Part shown: positions 56,779-64,000 of the stretch, piece after piece
Layout of the letters: each line of letters begins with the position of its first letter
Position numbering within the stretch: the first letter of the stretch is position 1
NCBI RefSeq assembly: GCF_024519455.1
Contig: NZ_JALJRY010000039.1
Coordinates: 34,235 to 98,234, forward strand
Source of the DNA: Streptomyces sp. STR69
Lineage (GTDB): Bacteria > Actinomycetota > Actinomycetes > Streptomycetales > Streptomycetaceae
Direction of reading: 5' to 3'
DNA: 64,000 nucleotides
Position numbers and translations under genes: made by a program
The notes under the pieces: generated by a model
The model's input: only the letters and a program-made list of their open reading frames with translations
Databases searched by the model: none
Told to the model about the DNA's origin: nothing

Positions 56779-57930
56779 GTGCAGACCCAGACCCTCGACC
56801 AGACCGAGACCAGCACGACGGACGGCGCGGAACCGGACGCGGAGACCGATGTCCTCGCGACCGTCCCCCCGCAGAGCCGTGCCGCGCACCACCCCGAAAC
56901 CGCGGAGCCGGAGAGCCCGCCCGAGCTCGAAGAACCGACGGCCGAGGCGGTGGAGACCGCCGAGGCCCCGGAGCCCGACGAACGGCCCCGGCCCCGGAGC
57001 CGGGTCGCCGACACCGGCGCCCCCTCCTCGGACCTGTTCCGCCAGTACCTGCGCGAGATCGGCCGCATCCCGCTGCTCACCGCGGCCGAGGAGGTCGACC
57101 TCGCCCGCCGCGTCGAGGCCGGCCTGTTCGCCGAGGAGAAGCTCGCCGGCGCCTCCGACCTGGACAGCCAACTCGCCCTGGACCTGGACAGGTTGGTCGT
57201 CATGGGCCGGATGGCCAAGCGCCGCCTGATCGAGGCGAACCTGCGGCTCGTGGTCTCCGTGGCGAAGCGGTACGTCGGTCGCGGACTCACCATGCTCGAC
57301 CTCGTCCAGGAGGGAAACCTGGGCCTGATCAGGGCAGTTGAGAAATTCGACTACGCCCGCGGCTACAAGTTCTCCACCTACGCCACCTGGTGGATCCGCC
57401 AGGCCATGTCCCGTGCCCTCGCCGACCAGGCCCGCACGATTCGCGTCCCGGTGCACGTCGTCGAACTCATCAACCGGGTCGTCCGCGTCCAGCGCCGGAT
57501 GCTCCAGGAGCGCGGCTACGAGCCGACCCCGGAGGAAGTCGCCGACCACCTGGACCTCGCGCCCGAGCGCGTCAGCGAGGTGCTCCGCCTGGCCCAGGAG
57601 CCGGTGTCGTTGCATGCGCCGGTGGGGGAGGAGGACGACGTTGCCCTCGGCGACCTGATCGAGGACGGCGACGCCACGAGCCCTGTCGAATCCGCCGCGT
57701 TTCTGTTGTTGCGGCAGCATCTGGAAGCGGTGCTGTCGACGTTGGGGGAGCGTGAGCGCAAGGTCGTACAGCTCAGGTATGGGCTGGCTGACGGGCGTCC
57801 GCGCACGTTGGAGGAGATCGGGCGGATCTTTGGCGTGACCCGGGAACGGATACGGCAGATCGAGTCCAAGACTCTCAACAAGCTGCGGGACCATGCATTT
57901 GCGGATCAGCTGAGGGGTTATCTGGATTGA
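56779..57930 (+). CDS. hrdA: Principal-like sigma-70 factor HrdA
   Basis: 383 residues from GTG 56779, with GGAGG before it; the frame runs further upstream but is not protein-like. An acidic, Pro/Thr-rich N-terminus (about residues 10-75) is followed by regions 1.2-4: FRQYLREIGRIPLLTAAEEVD, RRLIEANLRLVVSVAKRYVG, FSTYATWWIRQAMSRALADQ (region 2.4) and GVTRERIRQIESKTLNKLR (region 4.2). Region 2.4 is like that of HrdB. Streptomyces carry several hrd genes; the dnaG neighbour and lack of the long HrdB N-terminus point to HrdA. Confidence 0.87.
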   Translation: MQTQTLDQTETSTTDGAEPDAETDVLATVPPQSRAAHHPETAEPESPPELEEPTAEAVETAEAPEPDERPRPRSRVADTGAPSSDLFRQYLREIGRIPLLTAAEEVDLARRVEAGLFAEEKLAGASDLDSQLALDLDRLVVMGRMAKRRLIEANLRLVVSVAKRYVGRGLTMLDLVQEGNLGLIRAVEKFDYARGYKFSTYATWWIRQAMSRALADQARTIRVPVHVVELINRVVRVQRRMLQERGYEPTPEEVADHLDLAPERVSEVLRLAQEPVSLHAPVGEEDDVALGDLIEDGDATSPVESAAFLLLRQHLEAVLSTLGERERKVVQLRYGLADGRPRTLEEIGRIFGVTRERIRQIESKTLNKLRDHAFADQLRGYLD

Positions 57931-57951
57931 TCCCGGCTGCGGGCCGGTGGG

Positions 57952-58035
57952 GGCTGGTCGCGCAGTTCCTCGCGCCCCTAAAAGAACGGGGCGGGCCCGG
58001 CGTTTTCAGGGGCGCGGGGAACTGCGCGACCAGCC
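57952..58035. repeat. Long inverted repeat, bidirectional terminator-like, between hrdA and the ABC genes
   Basis: 28-bp arms (57952-57979 and 58008-58035) match with one mismatch, loop of 28 bases that itself holds CGGGGCGGGCCCG. The arms include GGCTGGTCGCGCAGTTCC. The genes on both sides end here, so it would stop transcription from both. The sequence is of the repeated type common between Streptomyces genes. Confidence 0.85.
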
Positions 58036-58064
58036 ACGACGGACCGTCGGCCGAACGACGACCG

Positions 58065-59993
58065 TCAGTCCACCTCCGCCACCGCCTGCGCGAACTGCGC
58101 CTTGTACAGCCGTGCATACGCCCCGTCCGCCGCCAACAGCTCGGCGTGCGCGCCCTGTTCGACGATCGAGCCGTTCTCCATGACCAGGATCGTGTCCGCG
58201 TCCCGGATCGTGGAGAGACGGTGGGCGATGACGAACGACGTACGCCCATGGGCGAGTTTGGCCATGGCCTTCTGGATCAGGACCTCCGTGCGCGTGTCGA
58301 CCGACGACGTCGCCTCGTCGAGGACCAGGATCGTCGGGTCGGACAGGAACGCCCGCGCGATGGTGATGAGTTGCTTCTCACCGGCGCTGACGCCCGAGCC
58401 CTCGTCGTCGATGACCGTGTCGTAGCCGTCGGGCAGCGTACGGACGAACCGGTCGGCGTGCGCCGCCCGCGCAGCCTCCTCGATCTCGCCCCGGGTGACC
58501 TCCCGCGATGCGCCGTACGCGATGTTGTCGGCGATCGAGCCGCCGAACAGCCAGGTGTCCTGGAGCACCATGCCGATGGTGGCGCGGAGTTCGTCGCGGG
58601 ACATGCGCGCGATGTCGACGCCGTCGAGGGTGATCCGGCCGCCGGAGACCTCGTAGAACCGCATGAGGAGGTTCACGAGTGTGGTCTTGCCGGCGCCTGT
58701 GGGGCCCACGATCGCGACCGTGTGGCCCGGTTCCACCGTCAGCGAGAGGTCCTCGATGAGCGGCTTGTCGGGGTCGTAGCGGAAGGAGACGTGCTCCAGG
58801 GCGACCAGGCCGCGCAGTTCCTCGGGGCGCTCGCCCGGCATCGGGTCGGCCGACTGCTCCTCGGCGTCGAGGAGTTCGAAGATCCGCTCGGCCGAGGCGA
58901 CGCCGGACTGGACGAGGTTCGCCATCGACGCGACCTGCGTCAGCGGCATCGAGAACTGGCGCGAATACTGGACGAAGGCCTGCACGTCACCGATGGAGAG
59001 CGAGCCGGACGCGACCCGCAGGCCGCCGACGACCGCGACCAGCACGTAGTTGAGGTTCGACACGAACATCATCAGCGGCTGCATGACCCCGCTGTTGAAC
59101 TGCGCCTTGAAGCCCGCCTCGTAGAGCGCGTCGTTCTGCTCGGCGAACAGCTTCGCCGACTCGTCCTGCCGCCCGAACACCTTGACCAGGTTGTGGCCGG
59201 TGTACATCTCCTCGACGTGCGCGTTGAGCTTGCCCGTCGAGCGCCACTGCTGCACGAAGTGCGGCTGCGAGCGCTTGCCGATGCGGGTGGCGACGAGGAA
59301 CGACAGCGGCACGGTCACCAGCGCGACGAGCGCCAGCAGCCAGGACACCCAGAACATCATCGCGAGCACGCCGATGATCGTGAGCAGCGAGTTGATCAGC
59401 TGGCCCATCGACTGCTGGAGGGTCTGCCCGATGTTGTCGATGTCGTTGGTCGCGCGCGAGAGCACCTCACCGCGCTGCCGCTTGTCGAAGTACGACAGCG
59501 GGAGCCGCGACATCTTCGTCTGCACGCTCTCGCGCAGCCGGAACATGGTCCGGTTGACCGCCCGGTTGACCATCCGGGTCGCCACCGCCATCAGCAGCCC
59601 GGCCACCATGAACGTGCCCAGCGCGAGCAGCAGCACATGACCCACCGAGGTGAAGTCGATGCCCTTGCCCGGGGTGAAGTCCGTGCTCTTGAGCATGTCC
59701 GCGACCGAGCCCTGGCCGCGGTCGCGCATCGCCTGGAGGGCCTGCGCCTTGGTCGTCCCGGCCGGCATCTGCCGCCCGATGATGCCCGCGAAGACCAGGT
59801 CGGTGGCGTTGCCGAGAATCTTCGGCCCCACCACGTTCAGCCCGACGCTGATCACCACACACACCAGCAGGATGCCGAGGGTCAGCCGCTCCGGCCTGAA
59901 CTGGCCGATCAGCCGCTTGCCGGACACCTTGAAGTCCATCGAACGGGCGTCGGGGCCCGTCCCGGCCATCATCCGCCCCATGGGCCCGGCCAT
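58065..59993 (-). CDS. Heterodimeric ABC exporter subunit, catalytic NBD with non-canonical signature
   Basis: 642 residues. Six membrane segments (from TLGILLVCVVISVGLNVVGP) and an ATPase domain. Walker A is GPTGAGKTT, Walker B is ILVLDEATSSVD with the catalytic Glu, H-switch in VIAHRLSTI. The signature is VSAGEKQL instead of LSGGQ. A long soluble insert (about 40 residues) follows the first membrane segment. Its ATG overlaps the partner's stop by TGATG. With the other subunit it makes an asymmetric multidrug- or lipid-type exporter like TM287/288 or LmrCD. Confidence 0.92.
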   Translation of the reverse strand: MAGPMGRMMAGTGPDARSMDFKVSGKRLIGQFRPERLTLGILLVCVVISVGLNVVGPKILGNATDLVFAGIIGRQMPAGTTKAQALQAMRDRGQGSVADMLKSTDFTPGKGIDFTSVGHVLLLALGTFMVAGLLMAVATRMVNRAVNRTMFRLRESVQTKMSRLPLSYFDKRQRGEVLSRATNDIDNIGQTLQQSMGQLINSLLTIIGVLAMMFWVSWLLALVALVTVPLSFLVATRIGKRSQPHFVQQWRSTGKLNAHVEEMYTGHNLVKVFGRQDESAKLFAEQNDALYEAGFKAQFNSGVMQPLMMFVSNLNYVLVAVVGGLRVASGSLSIGDVQAFVQYSRQFSMPLTQVASMANLVQSGVASAERIFELLDAEEQSADPMPGERPEELRGLVALEHVSFRYDPDKPLIEDLSLTVEPGHTVAIVGPTGAGKTTLVNLLMRFYEVSGGRITLDGVDIARMSRDELRATIGMVLQDTWLFGGSIADNIAYGASREVTRGEIEEAARAAHADRFVRTLPDGYDTVIDDEGSGVSAGEKQLITIARAFLSDPTILVLDEATSSVDTRTEVLIQKAMAKLAHGRTSFVIAHRLSTIRDADTILVMENGSIVEQGAHAELLAADGAYARLYKAQFAQAVAEVD

Positions 59994-61726
59994 CAGGCAG
60001 CCTCCGCTTCCGTGAGCTGGGAGAGCACGATCTCTCGGTACGTCTCGTTGTCCGCCATCAGTTCGTGATGCCGGCCCGTCCCCACGACCCGCCCCTCGTC
60101 GAGTACGACGATCCGGTCGGCGTCCCTGATGGTCGCCACCCGCTGCGCCACGATCACCACGGTCGCCTCGGCGGTCTCGTGCGCGAGGGCCGCCCGCAGC
60201 GCCGCGTCGGTCGCGTAGTCGAGGGCGGAGAAGGAGTCGTCGAAGAGGTAGATCTCCGGCCGCTGCACGAGTGTCCGGGCGATCGCCAGCCGCTGCCGCT
60301 GACCGCCGGAGACGTTCGTGCCGCCCTGTGCGATGGGGGAGTCGAGGCCGTTCTCCAACCCCTCGACGAACCCCTTGGCCTGCGCCACCTCCAGCGCGTG
60401 CCACAGCTCCTCGTCCGTCGCGTCCGGGTTGCCGTAGCGAAGGTTGGTGGCGACCGTGCCCGCGAAGAGGTACGGCTTCTGCGGGACCAGGCCGACCGTC
60501 TTGGCCAGCAGTACCGGGTCGATGGTCGACACGTCGACACCGTCGACGAGGACCTCACCGTCGGTCGTGTCAACCAGGCGTGGGACCAGACTCAGAAGGG
60601 TGGACTTTCCGCTGCCGGTCGAGCCGATCACGGCCGTCGTCTCGCCCGGGCGGGCCACCAGGTCGATGGATTTCAGCACGGGTTCCTCGGCACCGGGGTA
60701 ACAGAAGCCGACCCCGCGGACCTCCAGATGCCCGTGCCGACGCAGCTCGAAGACGGGAGCCACCGGCGGCACGACACTGCTCTCCGTGTCGAGGACCTCC
60801 TCGATGCGCTCGGCACAGACCTCCGCGCGCGGCACCATCATGAACATGAAGGTGGCCATCATCACGGACATCACGATCTGCATGAGGTAGGCGAGGAACG
60901 CGGTCAGATCGCCGATCTGCATCCCGCCGCTGTCGATGCGATGGGCGCCGAACCAGACCACCGCGATCGACGACAGGTTCACCGTCGTCATGACCACCGG
61001 GAACATCAGCGCGAGCAGGTTGCCCGTCTTCAGCTGCATCTCGGTCAGATCGGAGTTGGCCTTCCGGAACCGGTCCTTCTCGTACTCGTCCCGGACGAAC
61101 GCGCGGATGACCCGGTTACCCGTGATCTGCTCGCGCAGCACCCGGTTCACCGCGTCCAGGCGGACCTGCATGGCCCGGAACAGCGGGCGCAGCCGGCGCA
61201 CGATGATCGTCACGCAGATGGTCAGCGTCGGCACCACCGCGATCAGCACCCCGGACAGCGGCACGTCCAGACCGAGCGCCAGGATGATCCCGCCGACGCA
61301 CATGATCGGCGCCGACACGAGCAGGGTGAACGTCATCAGGGCCAGCATCTGGACCTGCTGGACGTCATTGGTCGTACGGGTGATCAGCGAGGGCGCGCCG
61401 AACTGACCGACCTCGCGGGCCGAGAACGACTGCACCCGGTCGAAGATCGCGCCCCGGATGTCCCGGCCGACCGCAGCGGCGGTGCGCGCGCCGAAGTAGA
61501 CGGCACCGGTGTTGCAGACGACCTGGACCAGAGAGATCCCGATCATCAGAGCGCCGAACGACAGGATGTATCCGGTGTCACCCTTCACGACACCGTTGTC
61601 GATGATGTGCGCGTTCAGGGTGGGCAGGTAGAGGGTGGCGCAGGTCTGCAGGAACTGCAGCAGCACCAACAGGGCGATGGGTTTCCTGTAGGGCCTGAGA
61701 TAGGTCCGCAGAAGTCGTATGAGCAC
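59993..61726 (-). CDS. Heterodimeric ABC exporter subunit with degenerate Walker B
   Basis: 577 residues from GTG 61726, which has GAGAG seven bases upstream; an open start at 61792 has no usable ribosome binding site. Six membrane segments (first IALLVLLQFLQTCATLYLP). Walker A GSTGSGKST, signature VSGGQRQRL is canonical, but Walker B is IYLFDDSFSALD, with Asp in place of the catalytic Glu. It is the degenerate half of the pair, as is usual in heterodimeric exporters. Substrate unknown. Confidence 0.92.
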   Translation of the reverse strand: MLIRLLRTYLRPYRKPIALLVLLQFLQTCATLYLPTLNAHIIDNGVVKGDTGYILSFGALMIGISLVQVVCNTGAVYFGARTAAAVGRDIRGAIFDRVQSFSAREVGQFGAPSLITRTTNDVQQVQMLALMTFTLLVSAPIMCVGGIILALGLDVPLSGVLIAVVPTLTICVTIIVRRLRPLFRAMQVRLDAVNRVLREQITGNRVIRAFVRDEYEKDRFRKANSDLTEMQLKTGNLLALMFPVVMTTVNLSSIAVVWFGAHRIDSGGMQIGDLTAFLAYLMQIVMSVMMATFMFMMVPRAEVCAERIEEVLDTESSVVPPVAPVFELRRHGHLEVRGVGFCYPGAEEPVLKSIDLVARPGETTAVIGSTGSGKSTLLSLVPRLVDTTDGEVLVDGVDVSTIDPVLLAKTVGLVPQKPYLFAGTVATNLRYGNPDATDEELWHALEVAQAKGFVEGLENGLDSPIAQGGTNVSGGQRQRLAIARTLVQRPEIYLFDDSFSALDYATDAALRAALAHETAEATVVIVAQRVATIRDADRIVVLDEGRVVGTGRHHELMADNETYREIVLSQLTEAEAA

Positions 61727-61877
61727 GCTGGGTCTCTCGGAGTCGGCGGGTGGGGGGTGGGCGGTGTACCCCTCGCCCCCATCGTCCGACACTCCACCCG
61801 CGTTACCTCAACTGATTAAGCCAAGAGCAGTGCCACATGCGCCCTTATGAACCCTTAAGAGCGGAACACGTGAGCTC

Positions 61878-63335
61878 CTACGACCGGAACGCCCCCGGAT
61901 GGGTCTGTTCCCGTACGGACACGTACTGCTGGCGCACGGCCTGACCTACGGCCAGTTCGTCACCCGGCTCCAGCACCTGCGCGACCGGACCCTGCCACGG
62001 CGGCGGGGTCCGCGGGTCCAGCGTCCCCTGCGAGACCCCGAGCGCCCACGCGGCCTGCCGGGCGGCACCGATCGCCGCGTAGTCGGCGGGCTGCGGTACG
62101 ACGACCTGCGTCCCGAAGAGCGCGGGCGCCGCGGCCTGCACGGCGGGCAGTTCGGCGGCCGGCCCGAGCAGGAAGAGCCGCCGCACCGACACGCCCCGCC
62201 CGCGCAGCACGTCCAGCGCGTCGGCGAGCCCGCACAGCATGCCCTCGAACGCGGCCCGCGCCAGATGCTCCGCCTTCATCGACTCCCGCCGGAGCCCGGC
62301 CAGCGTCCCGGCGGTGTGCGGCAGATTCGGCGTCCGCTCACCCTCCAGATACGGCAGGAACACCAACCCGTGCGCACCCGGGGTCGACTTCATCGCCAGC
62401 TCGGACAGACTCTCCAGATCGGGCAGCCCGAGCAGCTCGGCGGCCCCGCGCAGGGTCCGTACGGCATTGAGTGTGGTGACGACCGGCAGATGCATCCCGG
62501 TCGCGTCGGCCAGCGAGGTGATCATCCCGCTCTGATCGACGAGCGCCTCATGATGTACGGCCATCACGGACCCGGAAGCACCGAGCGAGACCACAGCGTC
62601 CCCGAACCCGATCCCGAGCCCGAAGGCCGCGGCCATGGTCTCGCCGGTTCCCGCGGAGATCAGCAGCCCCTCCGGAGTCGTACCGGCCGCGTCGGACGGG
62701 CCGATCACCTCGGGCAGCATGGCCTGGTGACCGAGGGCCAGCTCGACGAGGTCGGGCCGGTAGCCGCCGCCGGCCGCGGACCAGTACCCGGTCCCGGAGG
62801 CCCCGCCCCGATCGGTGGTCCGTCTGACCGGCCGCCCGAGCAGCTGCCACACCAGCCAGTCGTGGGCCTGCAACAGGGCGGCCGTACGGCGGGCGTTGTC
62901 GGGCTCGGTCCGGTTCAGCCAGCGCAGCTTGGTCACCGGCTGGGCGGCCTGCGGGACACAGCCCACCGCCTGCGCCCACGCCTCGCGCCCGCCGAGCGCG
63001 TCGATCAGATCGGCGGCGGCGACCTGCGCCCGCTTGTCACCGCCGACCATCGCGGGCCGCACGGTGTTGCCCTGCGCGTCCAGCGGCACCAGCGCGTTCT
63101 GCTGCGCGGACACGCCGATGGCCTGCACACCTTCGAGCAGCCCCCCGCCGGCCGCCTCGCCCAGCGACAACAGCCAGGCCTGTGGATCGACATCGGAGGG
63201 CCGCCCGCCGCCCTCGGTCTCGGTTTCGACCGGATGCGGCGCGTATCCCTGCCTGAGCACGGACCCCGTGTCCGTGTCACAGACAACGATGCGAGTGAAA
63301 TCGGGCGAACTGTCCAACCCGGCGACTATCCCCAT
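61878..63335 (-). CDS. FGGY-family carbohydrate kinase (xylulokinase-like)
   Basis: 485 residues. N-terminal ATPase lobe begins GIVAGLDSSPDFTRIVVCD. QAIGVSAQQNALVPLD, MVGGDKRAQ, LISAGTGETMAAAFGLG and the C-terminal LFLLGPAAELPAVQAAAPALF with VPQPADYAAIGAARQAAWAL are typical of xylulokinase-like FGGY enzymes. It phosphorylates a pentulose or related sugar. The substrate loop WNDxR is replaced by VGGDKR, so the sugar may not be xylulose. No sugar transporter or isomerase is adjacent. Confidence 0.87.
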   Translation of the reverse strand: MGIVAGLDSSPDFTRIVVCDTDTGSVLRQGYAPHPVETETEGGGRPSDVDPQAWLLSLGEAAGGGLLEGVQAIGVSAQQNALVPLDAQGNTVRPAMVGGDKRAQVAAADLIDALGGREAWAQAVGCVPQAAQPVTKLRWLNRTEPDNARRTAALLQAHDWLVWQLLGRPVRRTTDRGGASGTGYWSAAGGGYRPDLVELALGHQAMLPEVIGPSDAAGTTPEGLLISAGTGETMAAAFGLGIGFGDAVVSLGASGSVMAVHHEALVDQSGMITSLADATGMHLPVVTTLNAVRTLRGAAELLGLPDLESLSELAMKSTPGAHGLVFLPYLEGERTPNLPHTAGTLAGLRRESMKAEHLARAAFEGMLCGLADALDVLRGRGVSVRRLFLLGPAAELPAVQAAAPALFGTQVVVPQPADYAAIGAARQAAWALGVSQGTLDPRTPPPWQGPVAQVLEPGDELAVGQAVRQQYVSVREQTHPGAFRS

Positions 63336-63386
63336 GGCGGAAATTCTGCCGTACGGCGGGAGGTGACGGCGCCGGGACGGGGCTCC

Positions 63387-63692
63387 CTAGGTGTTGCTGG
63401 TGCCCCAGTCGTCCTCGCCCGTGCCGTTCGCGTTGCGCTCACGCAGGGACCGTACGCGCTGGGCGACCGAGTCGGGGACCCGATCGCCCACCTTCTCGCC
63501 GACCGCGTGGTACGCCTTGCCCGCGAACTGGCGGCCCTGCTGCGCCGCCGACTCGGCGGTGTTGCGGACGGCCGGGTTCTGCGCGACCTGGCGTGCCGAC
63601 TTCTTCAGCTGCTCGTAGCGCTCGCGTCCGGCCCGCGTGCCCAGCACGTAACCCAGAGCCAGTCCGACGACGAACGTGAGCTTGTAGCGCAT
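63387..63692 (-). CDS. YtxH-domain membrane protein
   Basis: 101 residues from ATG 63692. One N-terminal membrane segment (KLTFVVGLALGYVLGTRAG), followed by an amphipathic helix region (RERYEQLKKSARQVAQNPAV) with the Arg-Gly-Arg-Glu-Arg motif typical of YtxH, and a disordered tail (ERNANGTGEDDWGTS). Small YtxH proteins are general-stress or envelope-related in some bacteria; function unknown here. Confidence 0.82.
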   Translation of the reverse strand: MRYKLTFVVGLALGYVLGTRAGRERYEQLKKSARQVAQNPAVRNTAESAAQQGRQFAGKAYHAVGEKVGDRVPDSVAQRVRSLRERNANGTGEDDWGTSNT

Positions 63693-63860
63693 GACGGCCA
63701 CCCTTCCCTTGCGTAGGTCCCTCGCGGGTCTCCGGCGCGGCATCGGTGCCGGGGGAACCGATTGGCGGAGCACCCCCCTGCTTGCGCTAATGTATGTGTC
63801 GCAGCGAGCGCACGCCCCCTGGCGAATACCCGGGTAGGTACGATCGATGCAACGAGGCAT

Positions 63861-63933
63861 TCCCCTGTAGCTCAATTGGCAGAGCAGCCGGCTGTTAACC
63901 GGCAGGTTACTGGTTCGAGTCCAGTCGGGGGAG
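63861..63933 (+). tRNA. tRNA-Asn (anticodon GTT)
   Basis: Cloverleaf folds fully: acceptor TCCCCTG with CGGGGGA, D-arm GCTC/GAGC, anticodon stem GCCGG/CCGGC with loop CTGTTAA (GTT at 63894-63896), T-arm CTGG/CCAG with TTCGAGT, discriminator G. CCA is not encoded. Confidence 0.97.
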
Positions 63934-63939
63934 CTTCGA

Positions 63940-64000
63940 TCTTCCGTAGCTCAATTGGCAGAGCAGCCGGCTGTTAACCGGCAGGTTACTGGTTCGAGTC
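63940..64000 (+). tRNA. tRNA-Asn (anticodon GTT), 3' end outside the window
   Basis: The acceptor 5' strand reads TCTTCCG, the D-arm, anticodon arm (GTT at 63973-63975) and T-arm 5' half match the first copy exactly, then the window ends. Six bases separate the two tRNAs. Confidence 0.9.

Overview
The window is a stretch of actinomycete chromosome, almost certainly Streptomyces. It is very GC-rich with third-position G/C throughout, many starts are GTG or TTG, and it carries typical Streptomyces genes: a HrdA-type principal-like sigma factor beside dnaG, a class F sortase, a ROK regulator, an Excalibur protein, XRE/MmyB-type and TetR regulators with divergent MFS pumps, and a Streptomyces-type intergenic inverted repeat. 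From memory, the order uppS / zur-znuBCA / glyS / chitinase ... ppdK ... nirBD ... SoxR-box reductase ... dnaG-hrdA resembles the S. coelicolor core region running from about SCO2509 down to SCO2463. That synteny was not checked. This is core chromosome; no prophage, insertion sequence, CRISPR array, integrase or biosynthetic cluster was seen.

Layout. 1-6.4 kb: uppS 3' end, YcxB-like protein, zinc uptake operon znuA-znuC-znuB-zur (minus strand) with two Zur-box-like dyads at the znuA start, glyS, LysE exporter. 6.4-13.6 kb: GH18 chitinase with paired 12-bp promoter elements, a frameshifted aldo/keto reductase with a large operator-like dyad and a TetR regulator, a beta-lactamase-fold hydrolase, a small zinc-ribbon-like protein, and an MFS pump divergent from an XRE regulator. 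13.6-23.5 kb: second MFS pump, dusB, an LTA-synthase-like sulfatase, and a two-gene glycoside hydrolase operon divergent from a ROK regulator. 23.5-28.5 kb: ppdK behind a structured 433-bp leader, a MerR regulator divergent from an SDR, and a small membrane protein. 28.6-34.7 kb: Excalibur protein, two SDRs, a TetR regulator, nirBD.

34.9-42.8 kb: a sensor/histidine kinase/response regulator operon, then a SigE-family sigma factor, a membrane protein with a mucin-like Ser/Thr/Pro tail, a GT2-GtrA polyprenyl-phosphate glycosyltransferase, a PIG-V-like mannosyltransferase, and on the other strand a class F sortase and a secreted protein. This run suggests a cell-envelope module. 43-50.7 kb: a SoxR-box FMN reductase, a TetR/MFS pair, an ECF41 sigma factor with an AhpD-like gene preceded by a good ECF41 promoter, an M4 metalloprotease, a gamma-glutamylcyclotransferase-like protein and a DUF218 protein. 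50.9-64 kb: sirohydrochlorin chelatase-like protein, dGTPase-like HD hydrolase, ferredoxin reductase, dnaG, hrdA, a heterodimeric ABC exporter, an FGGY kinase, a YtxH protein and two tandem tRNA-Asn genes, the second cut by the window edge.

The strongest unlisted signals are regulatory. They include tandem Zur boxes, a SoxR box, an ECF41 promoter, a MerR operator inside a 20-bp promoter spacer with an apparently leaderless target, several promoters whose -10 lies about 7 nt from a start codon, exact tandem duplications inside a histidine kinase gene and over the ROK stop codon, and a duplicated 14-bp palindrome upstream of ppdK. All function calls come from reading translated sequence and recalling protein families. 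No database search was run.
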